From Spirosoma radiotolerans (GTDB taxonomy: Bacteria > Bacteroidota > Bacteroidia > Cytophagales > Spirosomataceae), in contig NZ_CP010429.1 in the NCBI RefSeq assembly GCF_000974425.1, positions 248,001-312,000 on the forward strand: DNA of 64,000 bases, given 5' to 3'. Both the position numbers and the translations under genes were made by a program. Below are positions 16,707-26,051 of this stretch, piece by piece. The notes below the pieces were generated by a model. That model did no database searches and was not told the DNA's origin. It worked only from the letters and a program-made list of their open reading frames with translations. Within the stretch, counting starts at the first letter, position 1. The number at the start of each line of letters is the position of its first letter.

Positions 16707-17333
16707 ATGCTGGCAACCCATCAACTCACGTTTGACTATAGCCCTGCGAAACAGTTTACGTTTCCCGACGTTCACTGCGCCAATCGCGAAGCTTTCCTGA
16801 TTCTGGGGCAGTCGGGCACCGGCAAAACCACGTTTCTGCATTTGCTGGCCTTGCTGCTCAAGCCCAAAAGTGGGTCGGTTATTATAGACCAGACGGATTT
16901 AACCAAACTCAGCGCGGCCGAAACGGCGGCCTTTCGGGCTAAACACCTGGGCATCGTTTATCAGAAACCTCACTTTGTTAGCTCGTTATCGGTGCTGGAC
17001 AACCTGTTGATGGCAAATTACCTGGCTAATAAACCACAGGACAAAGCCCGCGCGCGGGAGTTGGCCGGTCAACTGGGCTTTGCCGATCATCTGGCCAAGA
17101 AAACAAATCAACTCAGCCAGGGCGAACAGCAACGGGTCAGTATTGCCCGTGCTGTAATGAACCAGCCAGATGTTATTCTGGCCGATGAACCAACGTCCAG
17201 CCTTGACGACGAAAATACCAGCCGCGTTGTAACCCTCCTGCGCCAGCAGTCAGAGCAGATTGGGGCCAGCCTGATTGTGGTTACCCACGACCAGCGATTG
17301 AAAGATGCTTTCCAGAATCGTGTAAATCTCTAA
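16707..17333 (+). CDS. ABC transporter ATP-binding protein (LolD-like)
   Basis: The approximately 208-residue ATPase has Walker [10 protein letters not shown] (34-42), Q-loop Q86, signature LSQGE (136-140), Walker B VILADEP (156-162) and H-loop H194. The short length and single domain match the LolD/MacB/FtsE type of ATPase, which pairs with a separate permease. No permease gene is adjacent, so the partner is elsewhere. I start at ATG 16707; an upstream TTG at 16674 overlaps the predicted -7 box. Confidence 0.88.
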   Translation: MLATHQLTFDYSPAKQFTFPDVHCANREAFLILGQSGTGKTTFLHLLALLLKPKSGSVIIDQTDLTKLSAAETAAFRAKHLGIVYQKPHFVSSLSVLDNLLMANYLANKPQDKARARELAGQLGFADHLAKKTNQLSQGEQQRVSIARAVMNQPDVILADEPTSSLDDENTSRVVTLLRQQSEQIGASLIVVTHDQRLKDAFQNRVNL

Positions 17334-17391
17334 TTTTTAACCTGTTCGTTCACGTCTGTTTTTGGCGGCTGAAAACATCGATAAACGTTCT

Positions 17392-18099
17392 ATGCGTAAA
17401 CTTTTACTAATTTTGTTGTTCATTCCAGTTCTTTCGATTGCTCAGAACCGAAAGAAAAAAGACTACCTTGTTTCGCTTACTACGTCTTTTGGAACCATGC
17501 GGCTCGTGCTGTATGATCAAACGCCGAAGCACAAGGAGAATTTTATTAAACTCGTCAATCAGAAGTTCTATGACAGCTTGTTGTTTCACCGCATCATTCC
17601 GCTGTTCATGATTCAGGGGGGCGACCCTAACTCCCGAAAGGCACAGGATGATCAGCCGCTGGGCAATGGCGATGTGGGCTATAAAATTCCGGCTGAGTTT
17701 GTTCCAGCTCTGTTCCATAAGAAAGGGGCGTTATCGGCTGCCCGAGACAACAATCCCGAAAAAGCGTCGAGTGGGTGCCAGTTTTATATCGTGCAGGGAC
17801 GCGTTTGGGATGATGCCGGTTTGCAAAAACAGATCGACCGTATCCAGACACTGAAAGGCCATGTACCGACAGATGAGCAAAAACAAGTCTATAAAACGCT
17901 TGGTGGTGCGCCCCATCTGGATGGGAACTATACCGTTTTTGGCGAAGTAATTGATGGGTTAGCCATTGTCGACAGCATTGCCAAACAACCCCGGAATGAA
18001 ATGGACCGACCCGAAAAAAACGTTCGCATGACCATGACCGGGGATTGGGTAAAGAAAAAGAAGATTACAAAACAGTACGGATATAAATACCAATTGTAA
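17392..18099 (+). CDS. Exported cyclophilin-type peptidyl-prolyl isomerase
   Basis: The protein of about 235 residues has a signal peptide (MRKLLLILLFIPVLSIAQ) and a cyclophilin domain: FHRIIPLFMIQGGDP, GCQFYIVQGR and LDGNYTVFGEVIDG blocks are typical, with the catalytic Arg in FHR. It carries a lysine-rich C-terminal tail and an insertion (about 135-165, KQIDRIQTLKGHVPTDEQKQ) common in Bacteroidota periplasmic cyclophilins. It would assist folding of exported proteins. I start at ATG 17392, which gives the signal peptide. Confidence 0.92.
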   Translation: MRKLLLILLFIPVLSIAQNRKKKDYLVSLTTSFGTMRLVLYDQTPKHKENFIKLVNQKFYDSLLFHRIIPLFMIQGGDPNSRKAQDDQPLGNGDVGYKIPAEFVPALFHKKGALSAARDNNPEKASSGCQFYIVQGRVWDDAGLQKQIDRIQTLKGHVPTDEQKQVYKTLGGAPHLDGNYTVFGEVIDGLAIVDSIAKQPRNEMDRPEKNVRMTMTGDWVKKKKITKQYGYKYQL

Positions 18100-18130
18100 T
18101 GACCGGCCCGCCGGTTGCTACAGGCAAACT

Positions 18131-19030
18131 ATGAAAAAAATTCTTCTCACCGGGGCCAATGGGCTACTGGGTCAGAAATTAGTTGGCTTGCTCGCGCAGC
18201 AACCAAACGTTGAACTAGTCGCCACGGCACGGGGCGAAAATCGGTTGCCCTTCTCGGATGGGTATACCTACCGGTCGATGGATATTACAGACCGCCAGCA
18301 GGTGCTTGATGTGATTGGAGATGTGCAGCCGGATGTCGTTATCCACGGAGCCGCTATGACCGATGTGGATAAGTGCGAAGTACAGAAAGATGCCTGCTGG
18401 GCGCAGAATGTGCATGCTGTCGAGTACATCATTGAGGCTTGCCAGGCAGCCAATGCGTTTCTGCTGCACGTATCAACCGATTTCATATTTGACGGGGCCG
18501 CTGGTCCATATGACGAAGCCGCCGAAGCCAACCCCATTAGTTTCTACGGCTGGAGCAAGCAGGCGGGCGAATCAGCCGTTCGGCACTCTAAACTCCGGTG
18601 GGCCATTGCCCGGACGGTGCTGGTCTATGGCATTGCCCACGATATGAGTCGGAGCAACATTATTTTGTGGGTGAAAAAATCGCTGGAAGACGGTAAAACG
18701 ATTAAAGTCGTGACCGACCAGTGGCGTAGTCCAACGCTGGCCGAAGACCTGGCGATGGGGTGTTACCTAATTGCCGATCAGGAAGCGGAAGGCATTTTCA
18801 ACATTTCCGGCAAAGAGGTGCTGACGCCTTACGAAATGGCCATTCAAACGGCGGATTATTTTGGTCTGGACAAATCGTTGATCGCCCAGGCCGATGCGTC
18901 GACCTTTACGCAGGTGGCCCGGCGCCCTCCGCGCACAGGATTCATTCTGGACAAGGCTAAAACGGTATTGGGTTACAATCCGCATAGCTTCGCCGAAGGG
19001 ATCGCCGTACTGGCTGAACAACTTAACTAA
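18131..19030 (+). CDS. RmlD-like NAD(P)-dependent sugar-nucleotide reductase
   Basis: The 299-residue extended SDR resembles dTDP-4-dehydrorhamnose reductase: glycine motif GANGLLG (8-14), VIHGAAMTDVDKCE, catalytic T116 (STDFIFDG) and Y139-x3-K143 (YGWSK). RmlD family members reduce dTDP-4-keto-rhamnose, but there are no rmlA, rmlB or rmlC genes nearby, so the substrate may differ. It begins 31 bp after the cyclophilin and precedes a tautomerase by 9 bp, so the three genes may share a transcript. Confidence 0.85.
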   Translation: MKKILLTGANGLLGQKLVGLLAQQPNVELVATARGENRLPFSDGYTYRSMDITDRQQVLDVIGDVQPDVVIHGAAMTDVDKCEVQKDACWAQNVHAVEYIIEACQAANAFLLHVSTDFIFDGAAGPYDEAAEANPISFYGWSKQAGESAVRHSKLRWAIARTVLVYGIAHDMSRSNIILWVKKSLEDGKTIKVVTDQWRSPTLAEDLAMGCYLIADQEAEGIFNISGKEVLTPYEMAIQTADYFGLDKSLIAQADASTFTQVARRPPRTGFILDKAKTVLGYNPHSFAEGIAVLAEQLN

Positions 19031-19039
19031 CGTACGCGG

Positions 19040-19429
19040 ATGGGCCAGGTGAAAATTTATGGAGTGCGGGAACAGCTACAGCCCATTCGGCAGCCGCTCT
19101 CTGATGCCATTCACTCGTGCGTGGTGGAGGCTCTTCAGTTTCCGCACGACAAGCGGGCACACCGTTTTTTTTATCTGGAAAACGAAGATTTCTTCAGACC
19201 CGCCACCGCTTCAGAACGGTATATCATTCTGGAGTTTATGATGATGGAGGGGCGCACAGTTGAGACCAAAAAGAAACTGATTCACCTGCTCTATCAACGC
19301 ATCGGCGAACAAATTGGACTGGCGGTTACCGACCTGGAAATCTGTATTCTGGAAAGCCCGGCTCACAATTGGGGATTCCGGGGCATGACGGGCGATGAGA
19401 TCAAGCTCAACTATACGGTTGCTATTTGA
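19040..19429 (+). CDS. Tautomerase-family protein (YusQ-like)
   Basis: The 129-residue protein resembles the YusQ branch of the tautomerase superfamily, with HSCVVEALQFPHDKRAHRFFYLENEDF and the C-terminal ESPAHNWGFRGMTGDE block typical of that group. The N-terminal Pro of classical 4-oxalocrotonate tautomerases is not at position 2 here (it reads MGQVK), as in other YusQ-type members, so catalysis is uncertain. It sits between the RmlD-like reductase and the DUF167 gene, with gaps of 9 and 4 bp. Confidence 0.82.
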   Translation: MGQVKIYGVREQLQPIRQPLSDAIHSCVVEALQFPHDKRAHRFFYLENEDFFRPATASERYIILEFMMMEGRTVETKKKLIHLLYQRIGEQIGLAVTDLEICILESPAHNWGFRGMTGDEIKLNYTVAI

Positions 19430-19433
19430 CGCC

Positions 19434-19697
19434 ATGACGCTCCATCTTAAAGTAAAGCCTGGTAGTAAAGTCGACCAGCTATTTTATGATGCGGCTGGTC
19501 AGCTCAATGCGAAAATTCGGGCTCCGGCGCAGGATGGAAAAGCCAATGCGTATCTCGTTGAGTTTCTGGCCAAACAACTTGGCACTGCCAAGTCGAACGT
19601 TACGATAGTCTCTGGGTTTACGAATCCGAACAAACGGCTTGATATCGATGTGTCCGCCGATGTTTATGCCGCTTTTTTAGCGAAACTAAGTCAGTAA
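19434..19697 (+). CDS. DUF167 (YggU) family protein
   Basis: This 87-residue protein matches the small YggU/DUF167 fold: LHLKVKPGSKVDQL at the start, then AQDGKANAYLVEFLAKQLG and VTIVSGFTNPNKRLDID, the family's conserved core. Its function is unknown. I chose ATG 19434, 4 bp after the tautomerase stop; the longer frame overlaps that gene. The stop codon lies inside the terminator hairpin at 19679-19721. Confidence 0.88.
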   Translation: MTLHLKVKPGSKVDQLFYDAAGQLNAKIRAPAQDGKANAYLVEFLAKQLGTAKSNVTIVSGFTNPNKRLDIDVSADVYAAFLAKLSQ

Positions 19698-19721
19698 ACG
19701 GCTTAGTTTCGCTATTTTTTT
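19679..19721 (+). terminator. Rho-independent terminator after the DUF167 gene
   Basis: Stem AGCGAAACTAAG (19679-19690) pairs with CTTAGTTTCGCT (19702-19713), followed by A and a run of seven Ts. The left arm includes the last codons and overlaps the stop region of DUF167. It also abuts the stop of the convergent MscS gene. Confidence 0.9.
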
Positions 19722-22119
19722 ACATCATCTTGATGCCATTTTCCTTGAATCGTCTATAAATACTCAATAATACCTGGCTTCTGAACTGGTCCTCCTTGTT
19801 CACCGAATTGATCCAAACCCTCACTTTTAATTCGATGGCGTCGGTGGTAATTGCCGACAGGAAAATTTCGGGCGCAATGCGTTTCACCGCATTCGGATGC
19901 TTCATGATCTCTTCTTTGATGAGTGGCTCAAGCGTATGAATATCATGTTCGGCATCGGCTTTAAGCGTTAGTTCAATGCGCTTGGCTTTGTGATTGATTG
20001 TCCAGTTGACAACCTGCCCGGACAATAGGTCGCCATTCGGAATGATCACTTCCGATCCCTCGGTGGTTAATAGTCGGCTGGAGCGGATACCAATCGTTTT
20101 GACACGCCCTTTTTTGCTCGCAATTTCAATGAAATCGCCAATCTGGAAGGGCTTGTCGAAGATCAGAATAATGCCGGAAACAAAGTTGTTCACGATGTTT
20201 TGAAGGCCCAGACCAATCCCTACGCCCAGCGCGCCGACCATAACCGTAACTTTATCCAGCCCGATTCCGGAAGCAACCACCGCCAGCAGCAGGCCACCGA
20301 TCAGGATAATTAGTCGGACAATAACCAGCCGGGAGTCGGAATTGCTGATTGATCCGCCGACTTCGTCTTCGGTTTCTCCAAAAAAGTACCCAATGTATTT
20401 CCGCATCGCGCTGGATATGTACAGCACAATAGCGAACATGATAATATTGGCCCAGGTAAATGTGGTGCTGCCTACGCTGCGTTCGGCCGACAGAAAGTGT
20501 TCGATCCGGCCATAAACGGCGTTGTAGATATATAGGTTATTGGTGAAAATAATAACCCAGGCAATCAGTGAGACAAAGCTTAGAAAGGCGTGTAAGCCAA
20601 TCTTGATTTTTTCGTAATTGAAGCGTGAGGCAACGCCTTTCGATAACCGGCCACTAATGACCTGAAGGGCAAATGCCTCATTAACAATCTGCACGAGCGT
20701 GAATAAGCCAATACTCTGTGTCAACCCGAAAATAGCGGCCGTACTAAAAATTTTGGCCAGACTAAGCCGTCCGAATACATTGCAAAACACGGCCAGTATG
20801 TTCAGAATGATGTAAAGAATAGATACCTGTTTGATAAAGCCGGTCAGGGCCAGCGCTTTTCGGATTCGAAACAGAAACAGGAAGCCAAACAGAATAGACA
20901 CCAGGTTCAACAGCAGGAACCACAGCCGGAAAAGTAAGCCCGGATCAATGATCGACGATCGGGTTATGACCACCAGAATATAGAGTGCCACAATGGCCAG
21001 CCAATAGTAGAACAGCTGCCTTGTCCAACTTCGATAAAACAGAAATGTGAGGGCAATGAGCAGAATGAACTGCATCAGTTCGACATAAACGGCTGGTGGA
21101 CGCAGATCAAAAAAGGGAGCGATGTTGAAGACGATAACTAATGTCGCAAAGACAGGGACCGGTTTAAGGTAGCGGATTTTGGCTTCGGTGAGAATTTTAT
21201 CGACAGGCTCGTGCGTCTTGATCAGGGTGAAGTTTGAATAGGCCCAACCAAAAAACACCAGGCCTATAACGAGCATATAGAACCAGTTTTCGGCACTTCG
21301 GTTAATGTAATAGCCCAACATATCCCGCTGGCCTTCATACGATTTGGCCACCAGGTTATCCAGCTTTTCATCAGACCCTTCGCTCTTCGGAATTGACCAG
21401 ATAACGTCGTATTCTTTGCCAATGATCTTGGCATTAAACTCCCGAATCCGCTCATTGACAACGTTGGTTAGTTCAGCCGTTTCGAAATAACCATCCGAAA
21501 CAGCGGCCTGTAGTTTGTTGATTCGAGTCAGATTTTTGTTCGTCGATTCGCTGGCGGCTATCCACTGCTGACGCAACTCTTTTAGCGACTTGGCATACAA
21601 CGCCCGGTAATTACTGTCGGCGGGAACAACAAAAATCGAGTCTTTAGCCAAACCAATCAACTGGCCGTTCATGTCCGATAGCTGATTTTCGTAGTCTGAT
21701 AATCCTCCCCGCCAGTCCTTGAGTTGTTGCTGAATATCACCCAGCAAGACCTGAAACATGAGCATGTTTTTCATGTCATGCACTTTGCTATACAGGGCCA
21801 GGTTGGTGCGTATGGTCTTTATGTAAGACTGAACTTCAGGCAGGTTTTCGTCAATTTGCCAGGTATTGAATCCCCGGCGCGTTCGGTTGTTGATGTCATT
21901 GAGCGCCGTGTGTCCTTTCTCAAGTCGGGCAATGATACTATCGACGGGAATGCCCGGCTGCGGGATAATGGGTAAGCTATCGACCTGGCCTGTTTTTGCG
22001 CCCTTCTGCGCGTGTACTGGCGACGTAAAAAGAACGAAAACCGTTAGGAAACTGCTAAGAAAAAGAGGAAGCCGCGTGAAAAACTGACACGCAGCCTGGT
22101 GATAGATTAGTTGCATCAT
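19720..22119 (-). CDS. Large mechanosensitive channel of the MscS/MscK type
   Basis: This 799-residue inner-membrane protein has a signal peptide (about 1-37, ending PVHAQ), a long periplasmic helical domain (about 45-265), then about 11 helices and a C-terminal MscS core. The pore-lining helix and beta domain are recognisable: GALGVGIGLGLQNIVNNF, then FDKPFQIGDFIE and RSSRLLTTEGSEVIIPNGDLL. This is the architecture of MscK/YbdG-like large channels that open under membrane tension to release solutes. It is alone and convergent with the DUF167 gene. Confidence 0.92.
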   Translation of the reverse strand: MMQLIYHQAACQFFTRLPLFLSSFLTVFVLFTSPVHAQKGAKTGQVDSLPIIPQPGIPVDSIIARLEKGHTALNDINNRTRRGFNTWQIDENLPEVQSYIKTIRTNLALYSKVHDMKNMLMFQVLLGDIQQQLKDWRGGLSDYENQLSDMNGQLIGLAKDSIFVVPADSNYRALYAKSLKELRQQWIAASESTNKNLTRINKLQAAVSDGYFETAELTNVVNERIREFNAKIIGKEYDVIWSIPKSEGSDEKLDNLVAKSYEGQRDMLGYYINRSAENWFYMLVIGLVFFGWAYSNFTLIKTHEPVDKILTEAKIRYLKPVPVFATLVIVFNIAPFFDLRPPAVYVELMQFILLIALTFLFYRSWTRQLFYYWLAIVALYILVVITRSSIIDPGLLFRLWFLLLNLVSILFGFLFLFRIRKALALTGFIKQVSILYIILNILAVFCNVFGRLSLAKIFSTAAIFGLTQSIGLFTLVQIVNEAFALQVISGRLSKGVASRFNYEKIKIGLHAFLSFVSLIAWVIIFTNNLYIYNAVYGRIEHFLSAERSVGSTTFTWANIIMFAIVLYISSAMRKYIGYFFGETEDEVGGSISNSDSRLVIVRLIILIGGLLLAVVASGIGLDKVTVMVGALGVGIGLGLQNIVNNFVSGIILIFDKPFQIGDFIEIASKKGRVKTIGIRSSRLLTTEGSEVIIPNGDLLSGQVVNWTINHKAKRIELTLKADAEHDIHTLEPLIKEEIMKHPNAVKRIAPEIFLSAITTDAIELKVRVWINSVNKEDQFRSQVLLSIYRRFKENGIKMM

Positions 22120-22467
22120 TGCAATCCACTGTTAACTGGAAGTGCTGATGACCATCGGGCTTTTCGTATTTATTATTGGGTATGGCCACACAGTTAAGAT
22201 AGGTTGCCAAACACGAAAACGATACGGAATCGTACGGGCAGCTATCCTCACTTCTCTTCACATTTGCCCTTCACACACTGGCATAGTACCGAAGTTAATA
22301 CTGCCAAACGTCCGAATTGTTATAATGGATAGTTAACTCAATCAGCCACGGACTGTTTGCAATCGTGTAGTTATCCATGGCCCGTGTCCTCACGAGCCAC
22401 ACATGCCTCAGCCAGAGTTGCCTGTCGGAAAGCGGGTTCGTGTCCTCACGAACCACGGATACGGCTA
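22120..22467. other. Intergenic region between divergent-facing units
   Basis: This 348-bp gap lies between two minus-strand genes. Its 5' part must hold the promoter of the MscS gene. It also contains the two palindromes described at 22378-22454. No gene is supported; a 196-codon plus-strand frame running into the next gene is antisense to it. Confidence 0.5.
22378..22454. repeat. Pair of TCCT-loop palindromes
   Basis: Two related palindromes lie here: TGGCCCGTG-TCCT-CACGAGCCA (22378-22399, one mismatch) and GGTTCGTG-TCCT-CACGAACC (22435-22454, perfect). The shared core GTG-TCCT-CAC recurs at 54755-54834, downstream of another minus-strand gene set, showing that this is a dispersed repeat family. 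Confidence 0.8.
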
Positions 22468-23283
22468 CTATACAGCGTCGACCGGTTCTTCTACTTTCTT
22501 TGTCGATTCCCGGCGGGGAATGTAGTGCCGGAAAAAACTGCTGATCTTCATTTGAAGTACGCCAAAAACGGCTTCCTTAAAGATTTTGGACGACATTTTG
22601 GAGACGCCCCGTGTGCGGTCAGTGAATATAATGGGGACCTCCCGGAGTTTGAAACCATATTTCCAGCAGGTGAACTTCATCTCGATCTGGAAGGCATAAC
22701 CCACGAACTTGATTGGATTATGCAGAATCACTTCCAGTACCTCAGCCCGGTAGCAGATGAATCCCGCTGTTGGGTCCATGATCGACATGCCCGTTATGAA
22801 GCGGACATAGACCCCTGCAAAGTACGACATCAAAACCCGGCCCATTGGCCAGTTCACTACATTGACGCCCCGAATATAACGCGAACCCACGGCGACATCG
22901 GCCCGGTTAGGACCTTCATCGGCGCAGGCGTGATAGAGCTTGATTAAATCTTCGGGGTTATGCGAAAAATCGGCATCCATTTCAAACAGATACTGGTATC
23001 CGCGCGATAAAGCCCATTTGAACCCGTCAATATAGGCCGTTCCTAAACCCAGTTTGCCCCGTCGTTCGAGCAAATGCAGCCGGGCCATTGACCCCCGTGG
23101 CGAAGAGCCCGTAGCTAGAAACTCATCCTGTAAATCACGGACACGCTGAGCCGTACCATCCGGCGAACCGTCGTCTACGATAAGAACATCGAAAGGCTCC
23201 GGCAGGCTGAACACCTTCCGAATGATGGCTTCGATGTTCTCGATTTCATTATAGGTTGGGATGACGACCAGGCGCTCTTTCAC
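22468..23283 (-). CDS. Polyprenol-phosphate mannosyltransferase-like GT2
   Basis: The 271-residue glycosyltransferase family 2 protein resembles polyprenol-monophosphomannose synthase (Dpm1-like): VIPTYNEIENI (7-17), VDDGSPDGT (36-44), the DxD-containing EMDADFSHNPEDL (about 100-112) and GSRYIRG. It would transfer a sugar from a nucleotide donor to a lipid carrier on the cytoplasmic face, supplying membrane glycosyltransferases such as that at 56491. There is no C-terminal GtrA-type membrane domain. It lies 72 bp after hemG. Confidence 0.9.
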   Translation of the reverse strand: MKERLVVIPTYNEIENIEAIIRKVFSLPEPFDVLIVDDGSPDGTAQRVRDLQDEFLATGSSPRGSMARLHLLERRGKLGLGTAYIDGFKWALSRGYQYLFEMDADFSHNPEDLIKLYHACADEGPNRADVAVGSRYIRGVNVVNWPMGRVLMSYFAGVYVRFITGMSIMDPTAGFICYRAEVLEVILHNPIKFVGYAFQIEMKFTCWKYGFKLREVPIIFTDRTRGVSKMSSKIFKEAVFGVLQMKISSFFRHYIPRRESTKKVEEPVDAV

Positions 23284-23355
23284 AGGATTTCGAGTAAGTT
23301 AGGGAGGGTATATAACTACAACAGCAAATTACTCCTTTTTTGTCTAATAAAATCA

Positions 23356-24732
23356 TTAAAAATTGTTAATCTGAAGGCTGTCAGCCAGTTGAGCCGCTAG
23401 CCTTTTGGCTTTGCCAATACAATCGGACAGCGAAACCCCACCATACCAGTTGGCACATACAAACAATTGATCAGCCTCGGCGGCTTGTACCGGTTGCTTT
23501 ACAGCCACGATTCCTGCATCGTACTGAGGAATAGCGCGTTCCCAGCGGGAAACTTTTCGAAAAACGGGTTTGCTGGCTGAAATGCCAAAGCCATTAACCA
23601 GTTCCTGATGAACGTTGTCTGCCAGTACGTCGTCTGGAAACTGAGTGTTGCGGGCGCTCGTTTGGCCGCCCACAAAGGTGGTAAAAAGTACTTCGTCGGC
23701 TGGGCAGCGCCCCTCAAAAATGGAGCTGCTCCAGATATGTCCAGCGGCAAAACGACCTTCAATTTTTGGATTTAATCCACCGAATCCATTTAACGGATGG
23801 CGAACATCGGCACGTTTATACACCGAATGAACGGCTGTCATGGGTGGGTAGATAACCTGGCGAAGCGAGCGGGCAAAGTCAGCATCATATGGCTCCACCA
23901 GTCGGGCGGCAGCATCGGTGCCAACGGCCAGAATTAGCTGATCGACAAATTGAGTACCTCCACGGGTTTCGACCTGCCAGCCGCCGTTGGCCTGGCTAAT
24001 CGACTGGACGGCGTCATTGAGAGACAGGTTGGTTAAGTTAGCGGCCAGGGCATTAGGTAACATTTGCATGCCATCCCGAAAACTAAACGATTGCCGTCTG
24101 CCCGTAGCGGATTGGTTTTTGATCAGCCCACGCAGCACAGATCCGTATTCTTTTTCGTACGTGAGCAATACGGGAAAGGTCTCTGAAACCAGCAATTGCT
24201 CAGGGTCGCCAGCGTAGATTCCGGCCACAAAGGGTCCCAGAGCGTAATCGACAATTTCGCTGGAAAACCGCCGTCTGAAAAAGTCGGCCAGTGTCTCGCC
24301 AGGCGGAGAAAGTGTTTTGTTATTTCGTTCGCGGAAAATGGCGAGCTTGGTTTTCCAGCTAAAAAAGGAAGGTTCGCCAAAAGGGCCAAATAGCAGGGAG
24401 AGGGGACCGGAAGGCAACTGCCGGTACTTGCCTGCCCGAAAAATATACCGGGCTTTGCTGACGGGTCGGCTAAAGGTTATGTCAGGTGTCAGGCCAAGGT
24501 CATCGAGCCAGGCCAGCAGGTCGGCGTCGCCAAGCAGGGAGTTAGGGCCAATCTCGCACAGGTATTTTCCGTGATCAGGGTTGTCAGCTGTAACAGGGCC
24601 TTCCCATCGGGATTGAATGTAGCCGCCCGGCTGGCTGGCTGCTTCCCATAGTCGATAATCAATCCCGCGCTTTTGTAATTCATACGCTACCGTCAGGCCC
24701 GAAATTCCCGCCCCAATAATTCCGATTGTCAT
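23356..24732 (-). CDS. hemG: Protoporphyrinogen oxidase
   Basis: This 458-residue FAD enzyme of the HemY/PPOX family oxidises protoporphyrinogen IX to protoporphyrin IX in haem synthesis. The FAD-binding GIIGAGISGL (4-13) and EAASQPGGYIQS are present, along with the family block DFFRRRFSSEIVDYALGPFVAGIYAGDPEQL and a C-terminal CANWYGGVSLSDCIGKAK. Some annotators name this form hemY. Its start overlaps the stop of the DUF4296 lipoprotein gene by 4 bp, a pairing I have seen as common in Cytophagales. Confidence 0.93.
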   Translation of the reverse strand: MTIGIIGAGISGLTVAYELQKRGIDYRLWEAASQPGGYIQSRWEGPVTADNPDHGKYLCEIGPNSLLGDADLLAWLDDLGLTPDITFSRPVSKARYIFRAGKYRQLPSGPLSLLFGPFGEPSFFSWKTKLAIFRERNNKTLSPPGETLADFFRRRFSSEIVDYALGPFVAGIYAGDPEQLLVSETFPVLLTYEKEYGSVLRGLIKNQSATGRRQSFSFRDGMQMLPNALAANLTNLSLNDAVQSISQANGGWQVETRGGTQFVDQLILAVGTDAAARLVEPYDADFARSLRQVIYPPMTAVHSVYKRADVRHPLNGFGGLNPKIEGRFAAGHIWSSSIFEGRCPADEVLFTTFVGGQTSARNTQFPDDVLADNVHQELVNGFGISASKPVFRKVSRWERAIPQYDAGIVAVKQPVQAAEADQLFVCANWYGGVSLSDCIGKAKRLAAQLADSLQINNF

Positions 24733-25103
24733 AAGGGCTTCTTTGTTTTTATCTTGGTTTTCTTTTGCAATTCTTCAGTCACCTGCTTATAGATGGCTTC
24801 CATATCGGCCGGGTGCGAGGAATAGAAAATGTAACTCTTTCGGTAGGTGGCCGTATCGACGCCGAATTTTTTGAAAATCTGGTTCTCCAGGCGTTTATAC
24901 ACAATCTGCGATGAATCGACAGACCGCAAATTGATTCGGCTAATGCGGGCTTCAGCCATGTGCACTTCCGTCAGGATGTCGGCCATTTTCGCTTCGCTGA
25001 TCAAATTCTCGGGTGGTTTGTTTTCGGGTGCTGTGCAGGCCGATACCAGCCAACCACTGAGCAGCAGACTCCACAGATGCCGTTGAAATAGGTTTCGATG
25101 CAT
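24729..25103 (-). CDS. DUF4296 lipoprotein
   Basis: This 124-residue protein has a lipoprotein signal with lipobox VSAC (about residues 20-23), then the DUF4296 core ISEAKMADILTEVHMAEARI and the downstream FKKFGVDTATYRKSYIFYSSHPADMEAIY. The family is restricted to Bacteroidota and has unknown function. I chose ATG 25103, since the longer frame starts at a TTG. The stop overlaps hemG by 4 bp, so translation is likely coupled. Confidence 0.85.
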   Translation of the reverse strand: MHRNLFQRHLWSLLLSGWLVSACTAPENKPPENLISEAKMADILTEVHMAEARISRINLRSVDSSQIVYKRLENQIFKKFGVDTATYRKSYIFYSSHPADMEAIYKQVTEELQKKTKIKTKKPL

Positions 25104-25116
25104 ACGCTGAAATGGG

Positions 25117-25124
25117 TAACTTTG
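25117..25124 (+). promoter_or_regulatory. Predicted -7 box for the DUF58 operon
   Basis: TAACTTTG fits the Bacteroidota -7 consensus TAnnTTTG and lies 63 bp upstream of the DUF58 start. No clear -33 TTTG box is seen at the right spacing. Confidence 0.4.
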
Positions 25125-25187
25125 TAAGTGAATCTCCGGTAGCAAAGTTCGGGATTGACTGTTAAAATAGTATAACGCCTGTTCTGC

Positions 25188-26051
25188 ATGGACGAGTTCT
25201 TGGCCCGGCTCCGTAATTTCGATATCCGCATCCGCAAAGCGGTCAACTCGCAGATGCGGGGTAGTTTTCGGTCGGTGTTTAAAGGAACAGGCCTGGAGTT
25301 CAGCGATCTGCGAACGTATCAGTATGGCGACGACGTGCGGGCCATCGACTGGAACGTGTCATCGAAAGGCCACGGTACGTTCGTGAAAGTGTTTCGGGAA
25401 GAGAAAGACCAGACCGTTTTTTTTATGGTCGATGTGAGTGCATCACAGCAGGTTGGGGCCCGCCACCGCGACAAATTAAAGACGACCAAAGAAGTGTGTG
25501 GTGTATTGGCTCTGTCGGCCATTCGGGAGGCCAGTCACGTAGGGATGTATTGCTTTTCGGATCAAAAAGAGAAATACATCAAACCGGGTAACGGGCTAAA
25601 GACGGGTTATCAGCTGATTATGAACTTGTTTAAACTACAGCCTCAATCAACCAGAACCAGTATTGCTGATGCCCTGCTTTTTACGCTTAATGCCCTCAAA
25701 CGCCGTAGTGTCGTCATTCTGCTCTCCGACTTTATTGATTTGAGTTACGAACATAATCTGAAGGCGCTGGCCAAAAAACATGATCTGGTCGTTATTCATC
25801 TCTACGATCAACGGGAGGTGAAGCTCCCCAAACTGGGCATTATTCCAGTACACGATACAGAAACTGGCCGCACGGTATGGGTAAATACATCGTCGGTTTC
25901 GTTTCGGACGGAGCTGCACGATACGTTTCGCCAGAATCAAGTGCGACTCGAACGGCTTTGCAAACAATACAATGCGAATTATCTGGCGCTTGATTCGCAG
26001 GAGGATTTTGTACCGAAACTTGTCGAATTATTTAGAGTCAGAAAATATTGA
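25188..26051 (+). CDS. DUF58 domain protein (Bat cluster)
   Basis: This 287-residue protein carries DUF58, recognisable from RSVFKGTGLEFSDLRTYQYGDDVRAIDWNVSS (about 27-60), with a von Willebrand A-like fold after it (VDVSASQQVGA, then LLSDFIDLSYE). In Bacteroidota DUF58 proteins are encoded beside MoxR ATPases and VWA 'Bat' proteins thought to work in periplasmic or membrane complex assembly and stress tolerance. Here no moxR gene is adjacent. The 3' end overlaps the next gene by 4 bp. Confidence 0.92.
   Translation: MDEFLARLRNFDIRIRKAVNSQMRGSFRSVFKGTGLEFSDLRTYQYGDDVRAIDWNVSSKGHGTFVKVFREEKDQTVFFMVDVSASQQVGARHRDKLKTTKEVCGVLALSAIREASHVGMYCFSDQKEKYIKPGNGLKTGYQLIMNLFKLQPQSTRTSIADALLFTLNALKRRSVVILLSDFIDLSYEHNLKALAKKHDLVVIHLYDQREVKLPKLGIIPVHDTETGRTVWVNTSSVSFRTELHDTFRQNQVRLERLCKQYNANYLALDSQEDFVPKLVELFRVRKY

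Noticed and set aside
18131..19030. Full dTDP-rhamnose pathway considered
   Set aside because: Only an RmlD-like gene is present; rmlA, rmlB and rmlC are not in the window.
22357..22947. A 196-codon plus-strand frame at the end of the GT2 gene
   Set aside because: It is antisense to the well-supported GT2 gene and starts in palindromic repeats.
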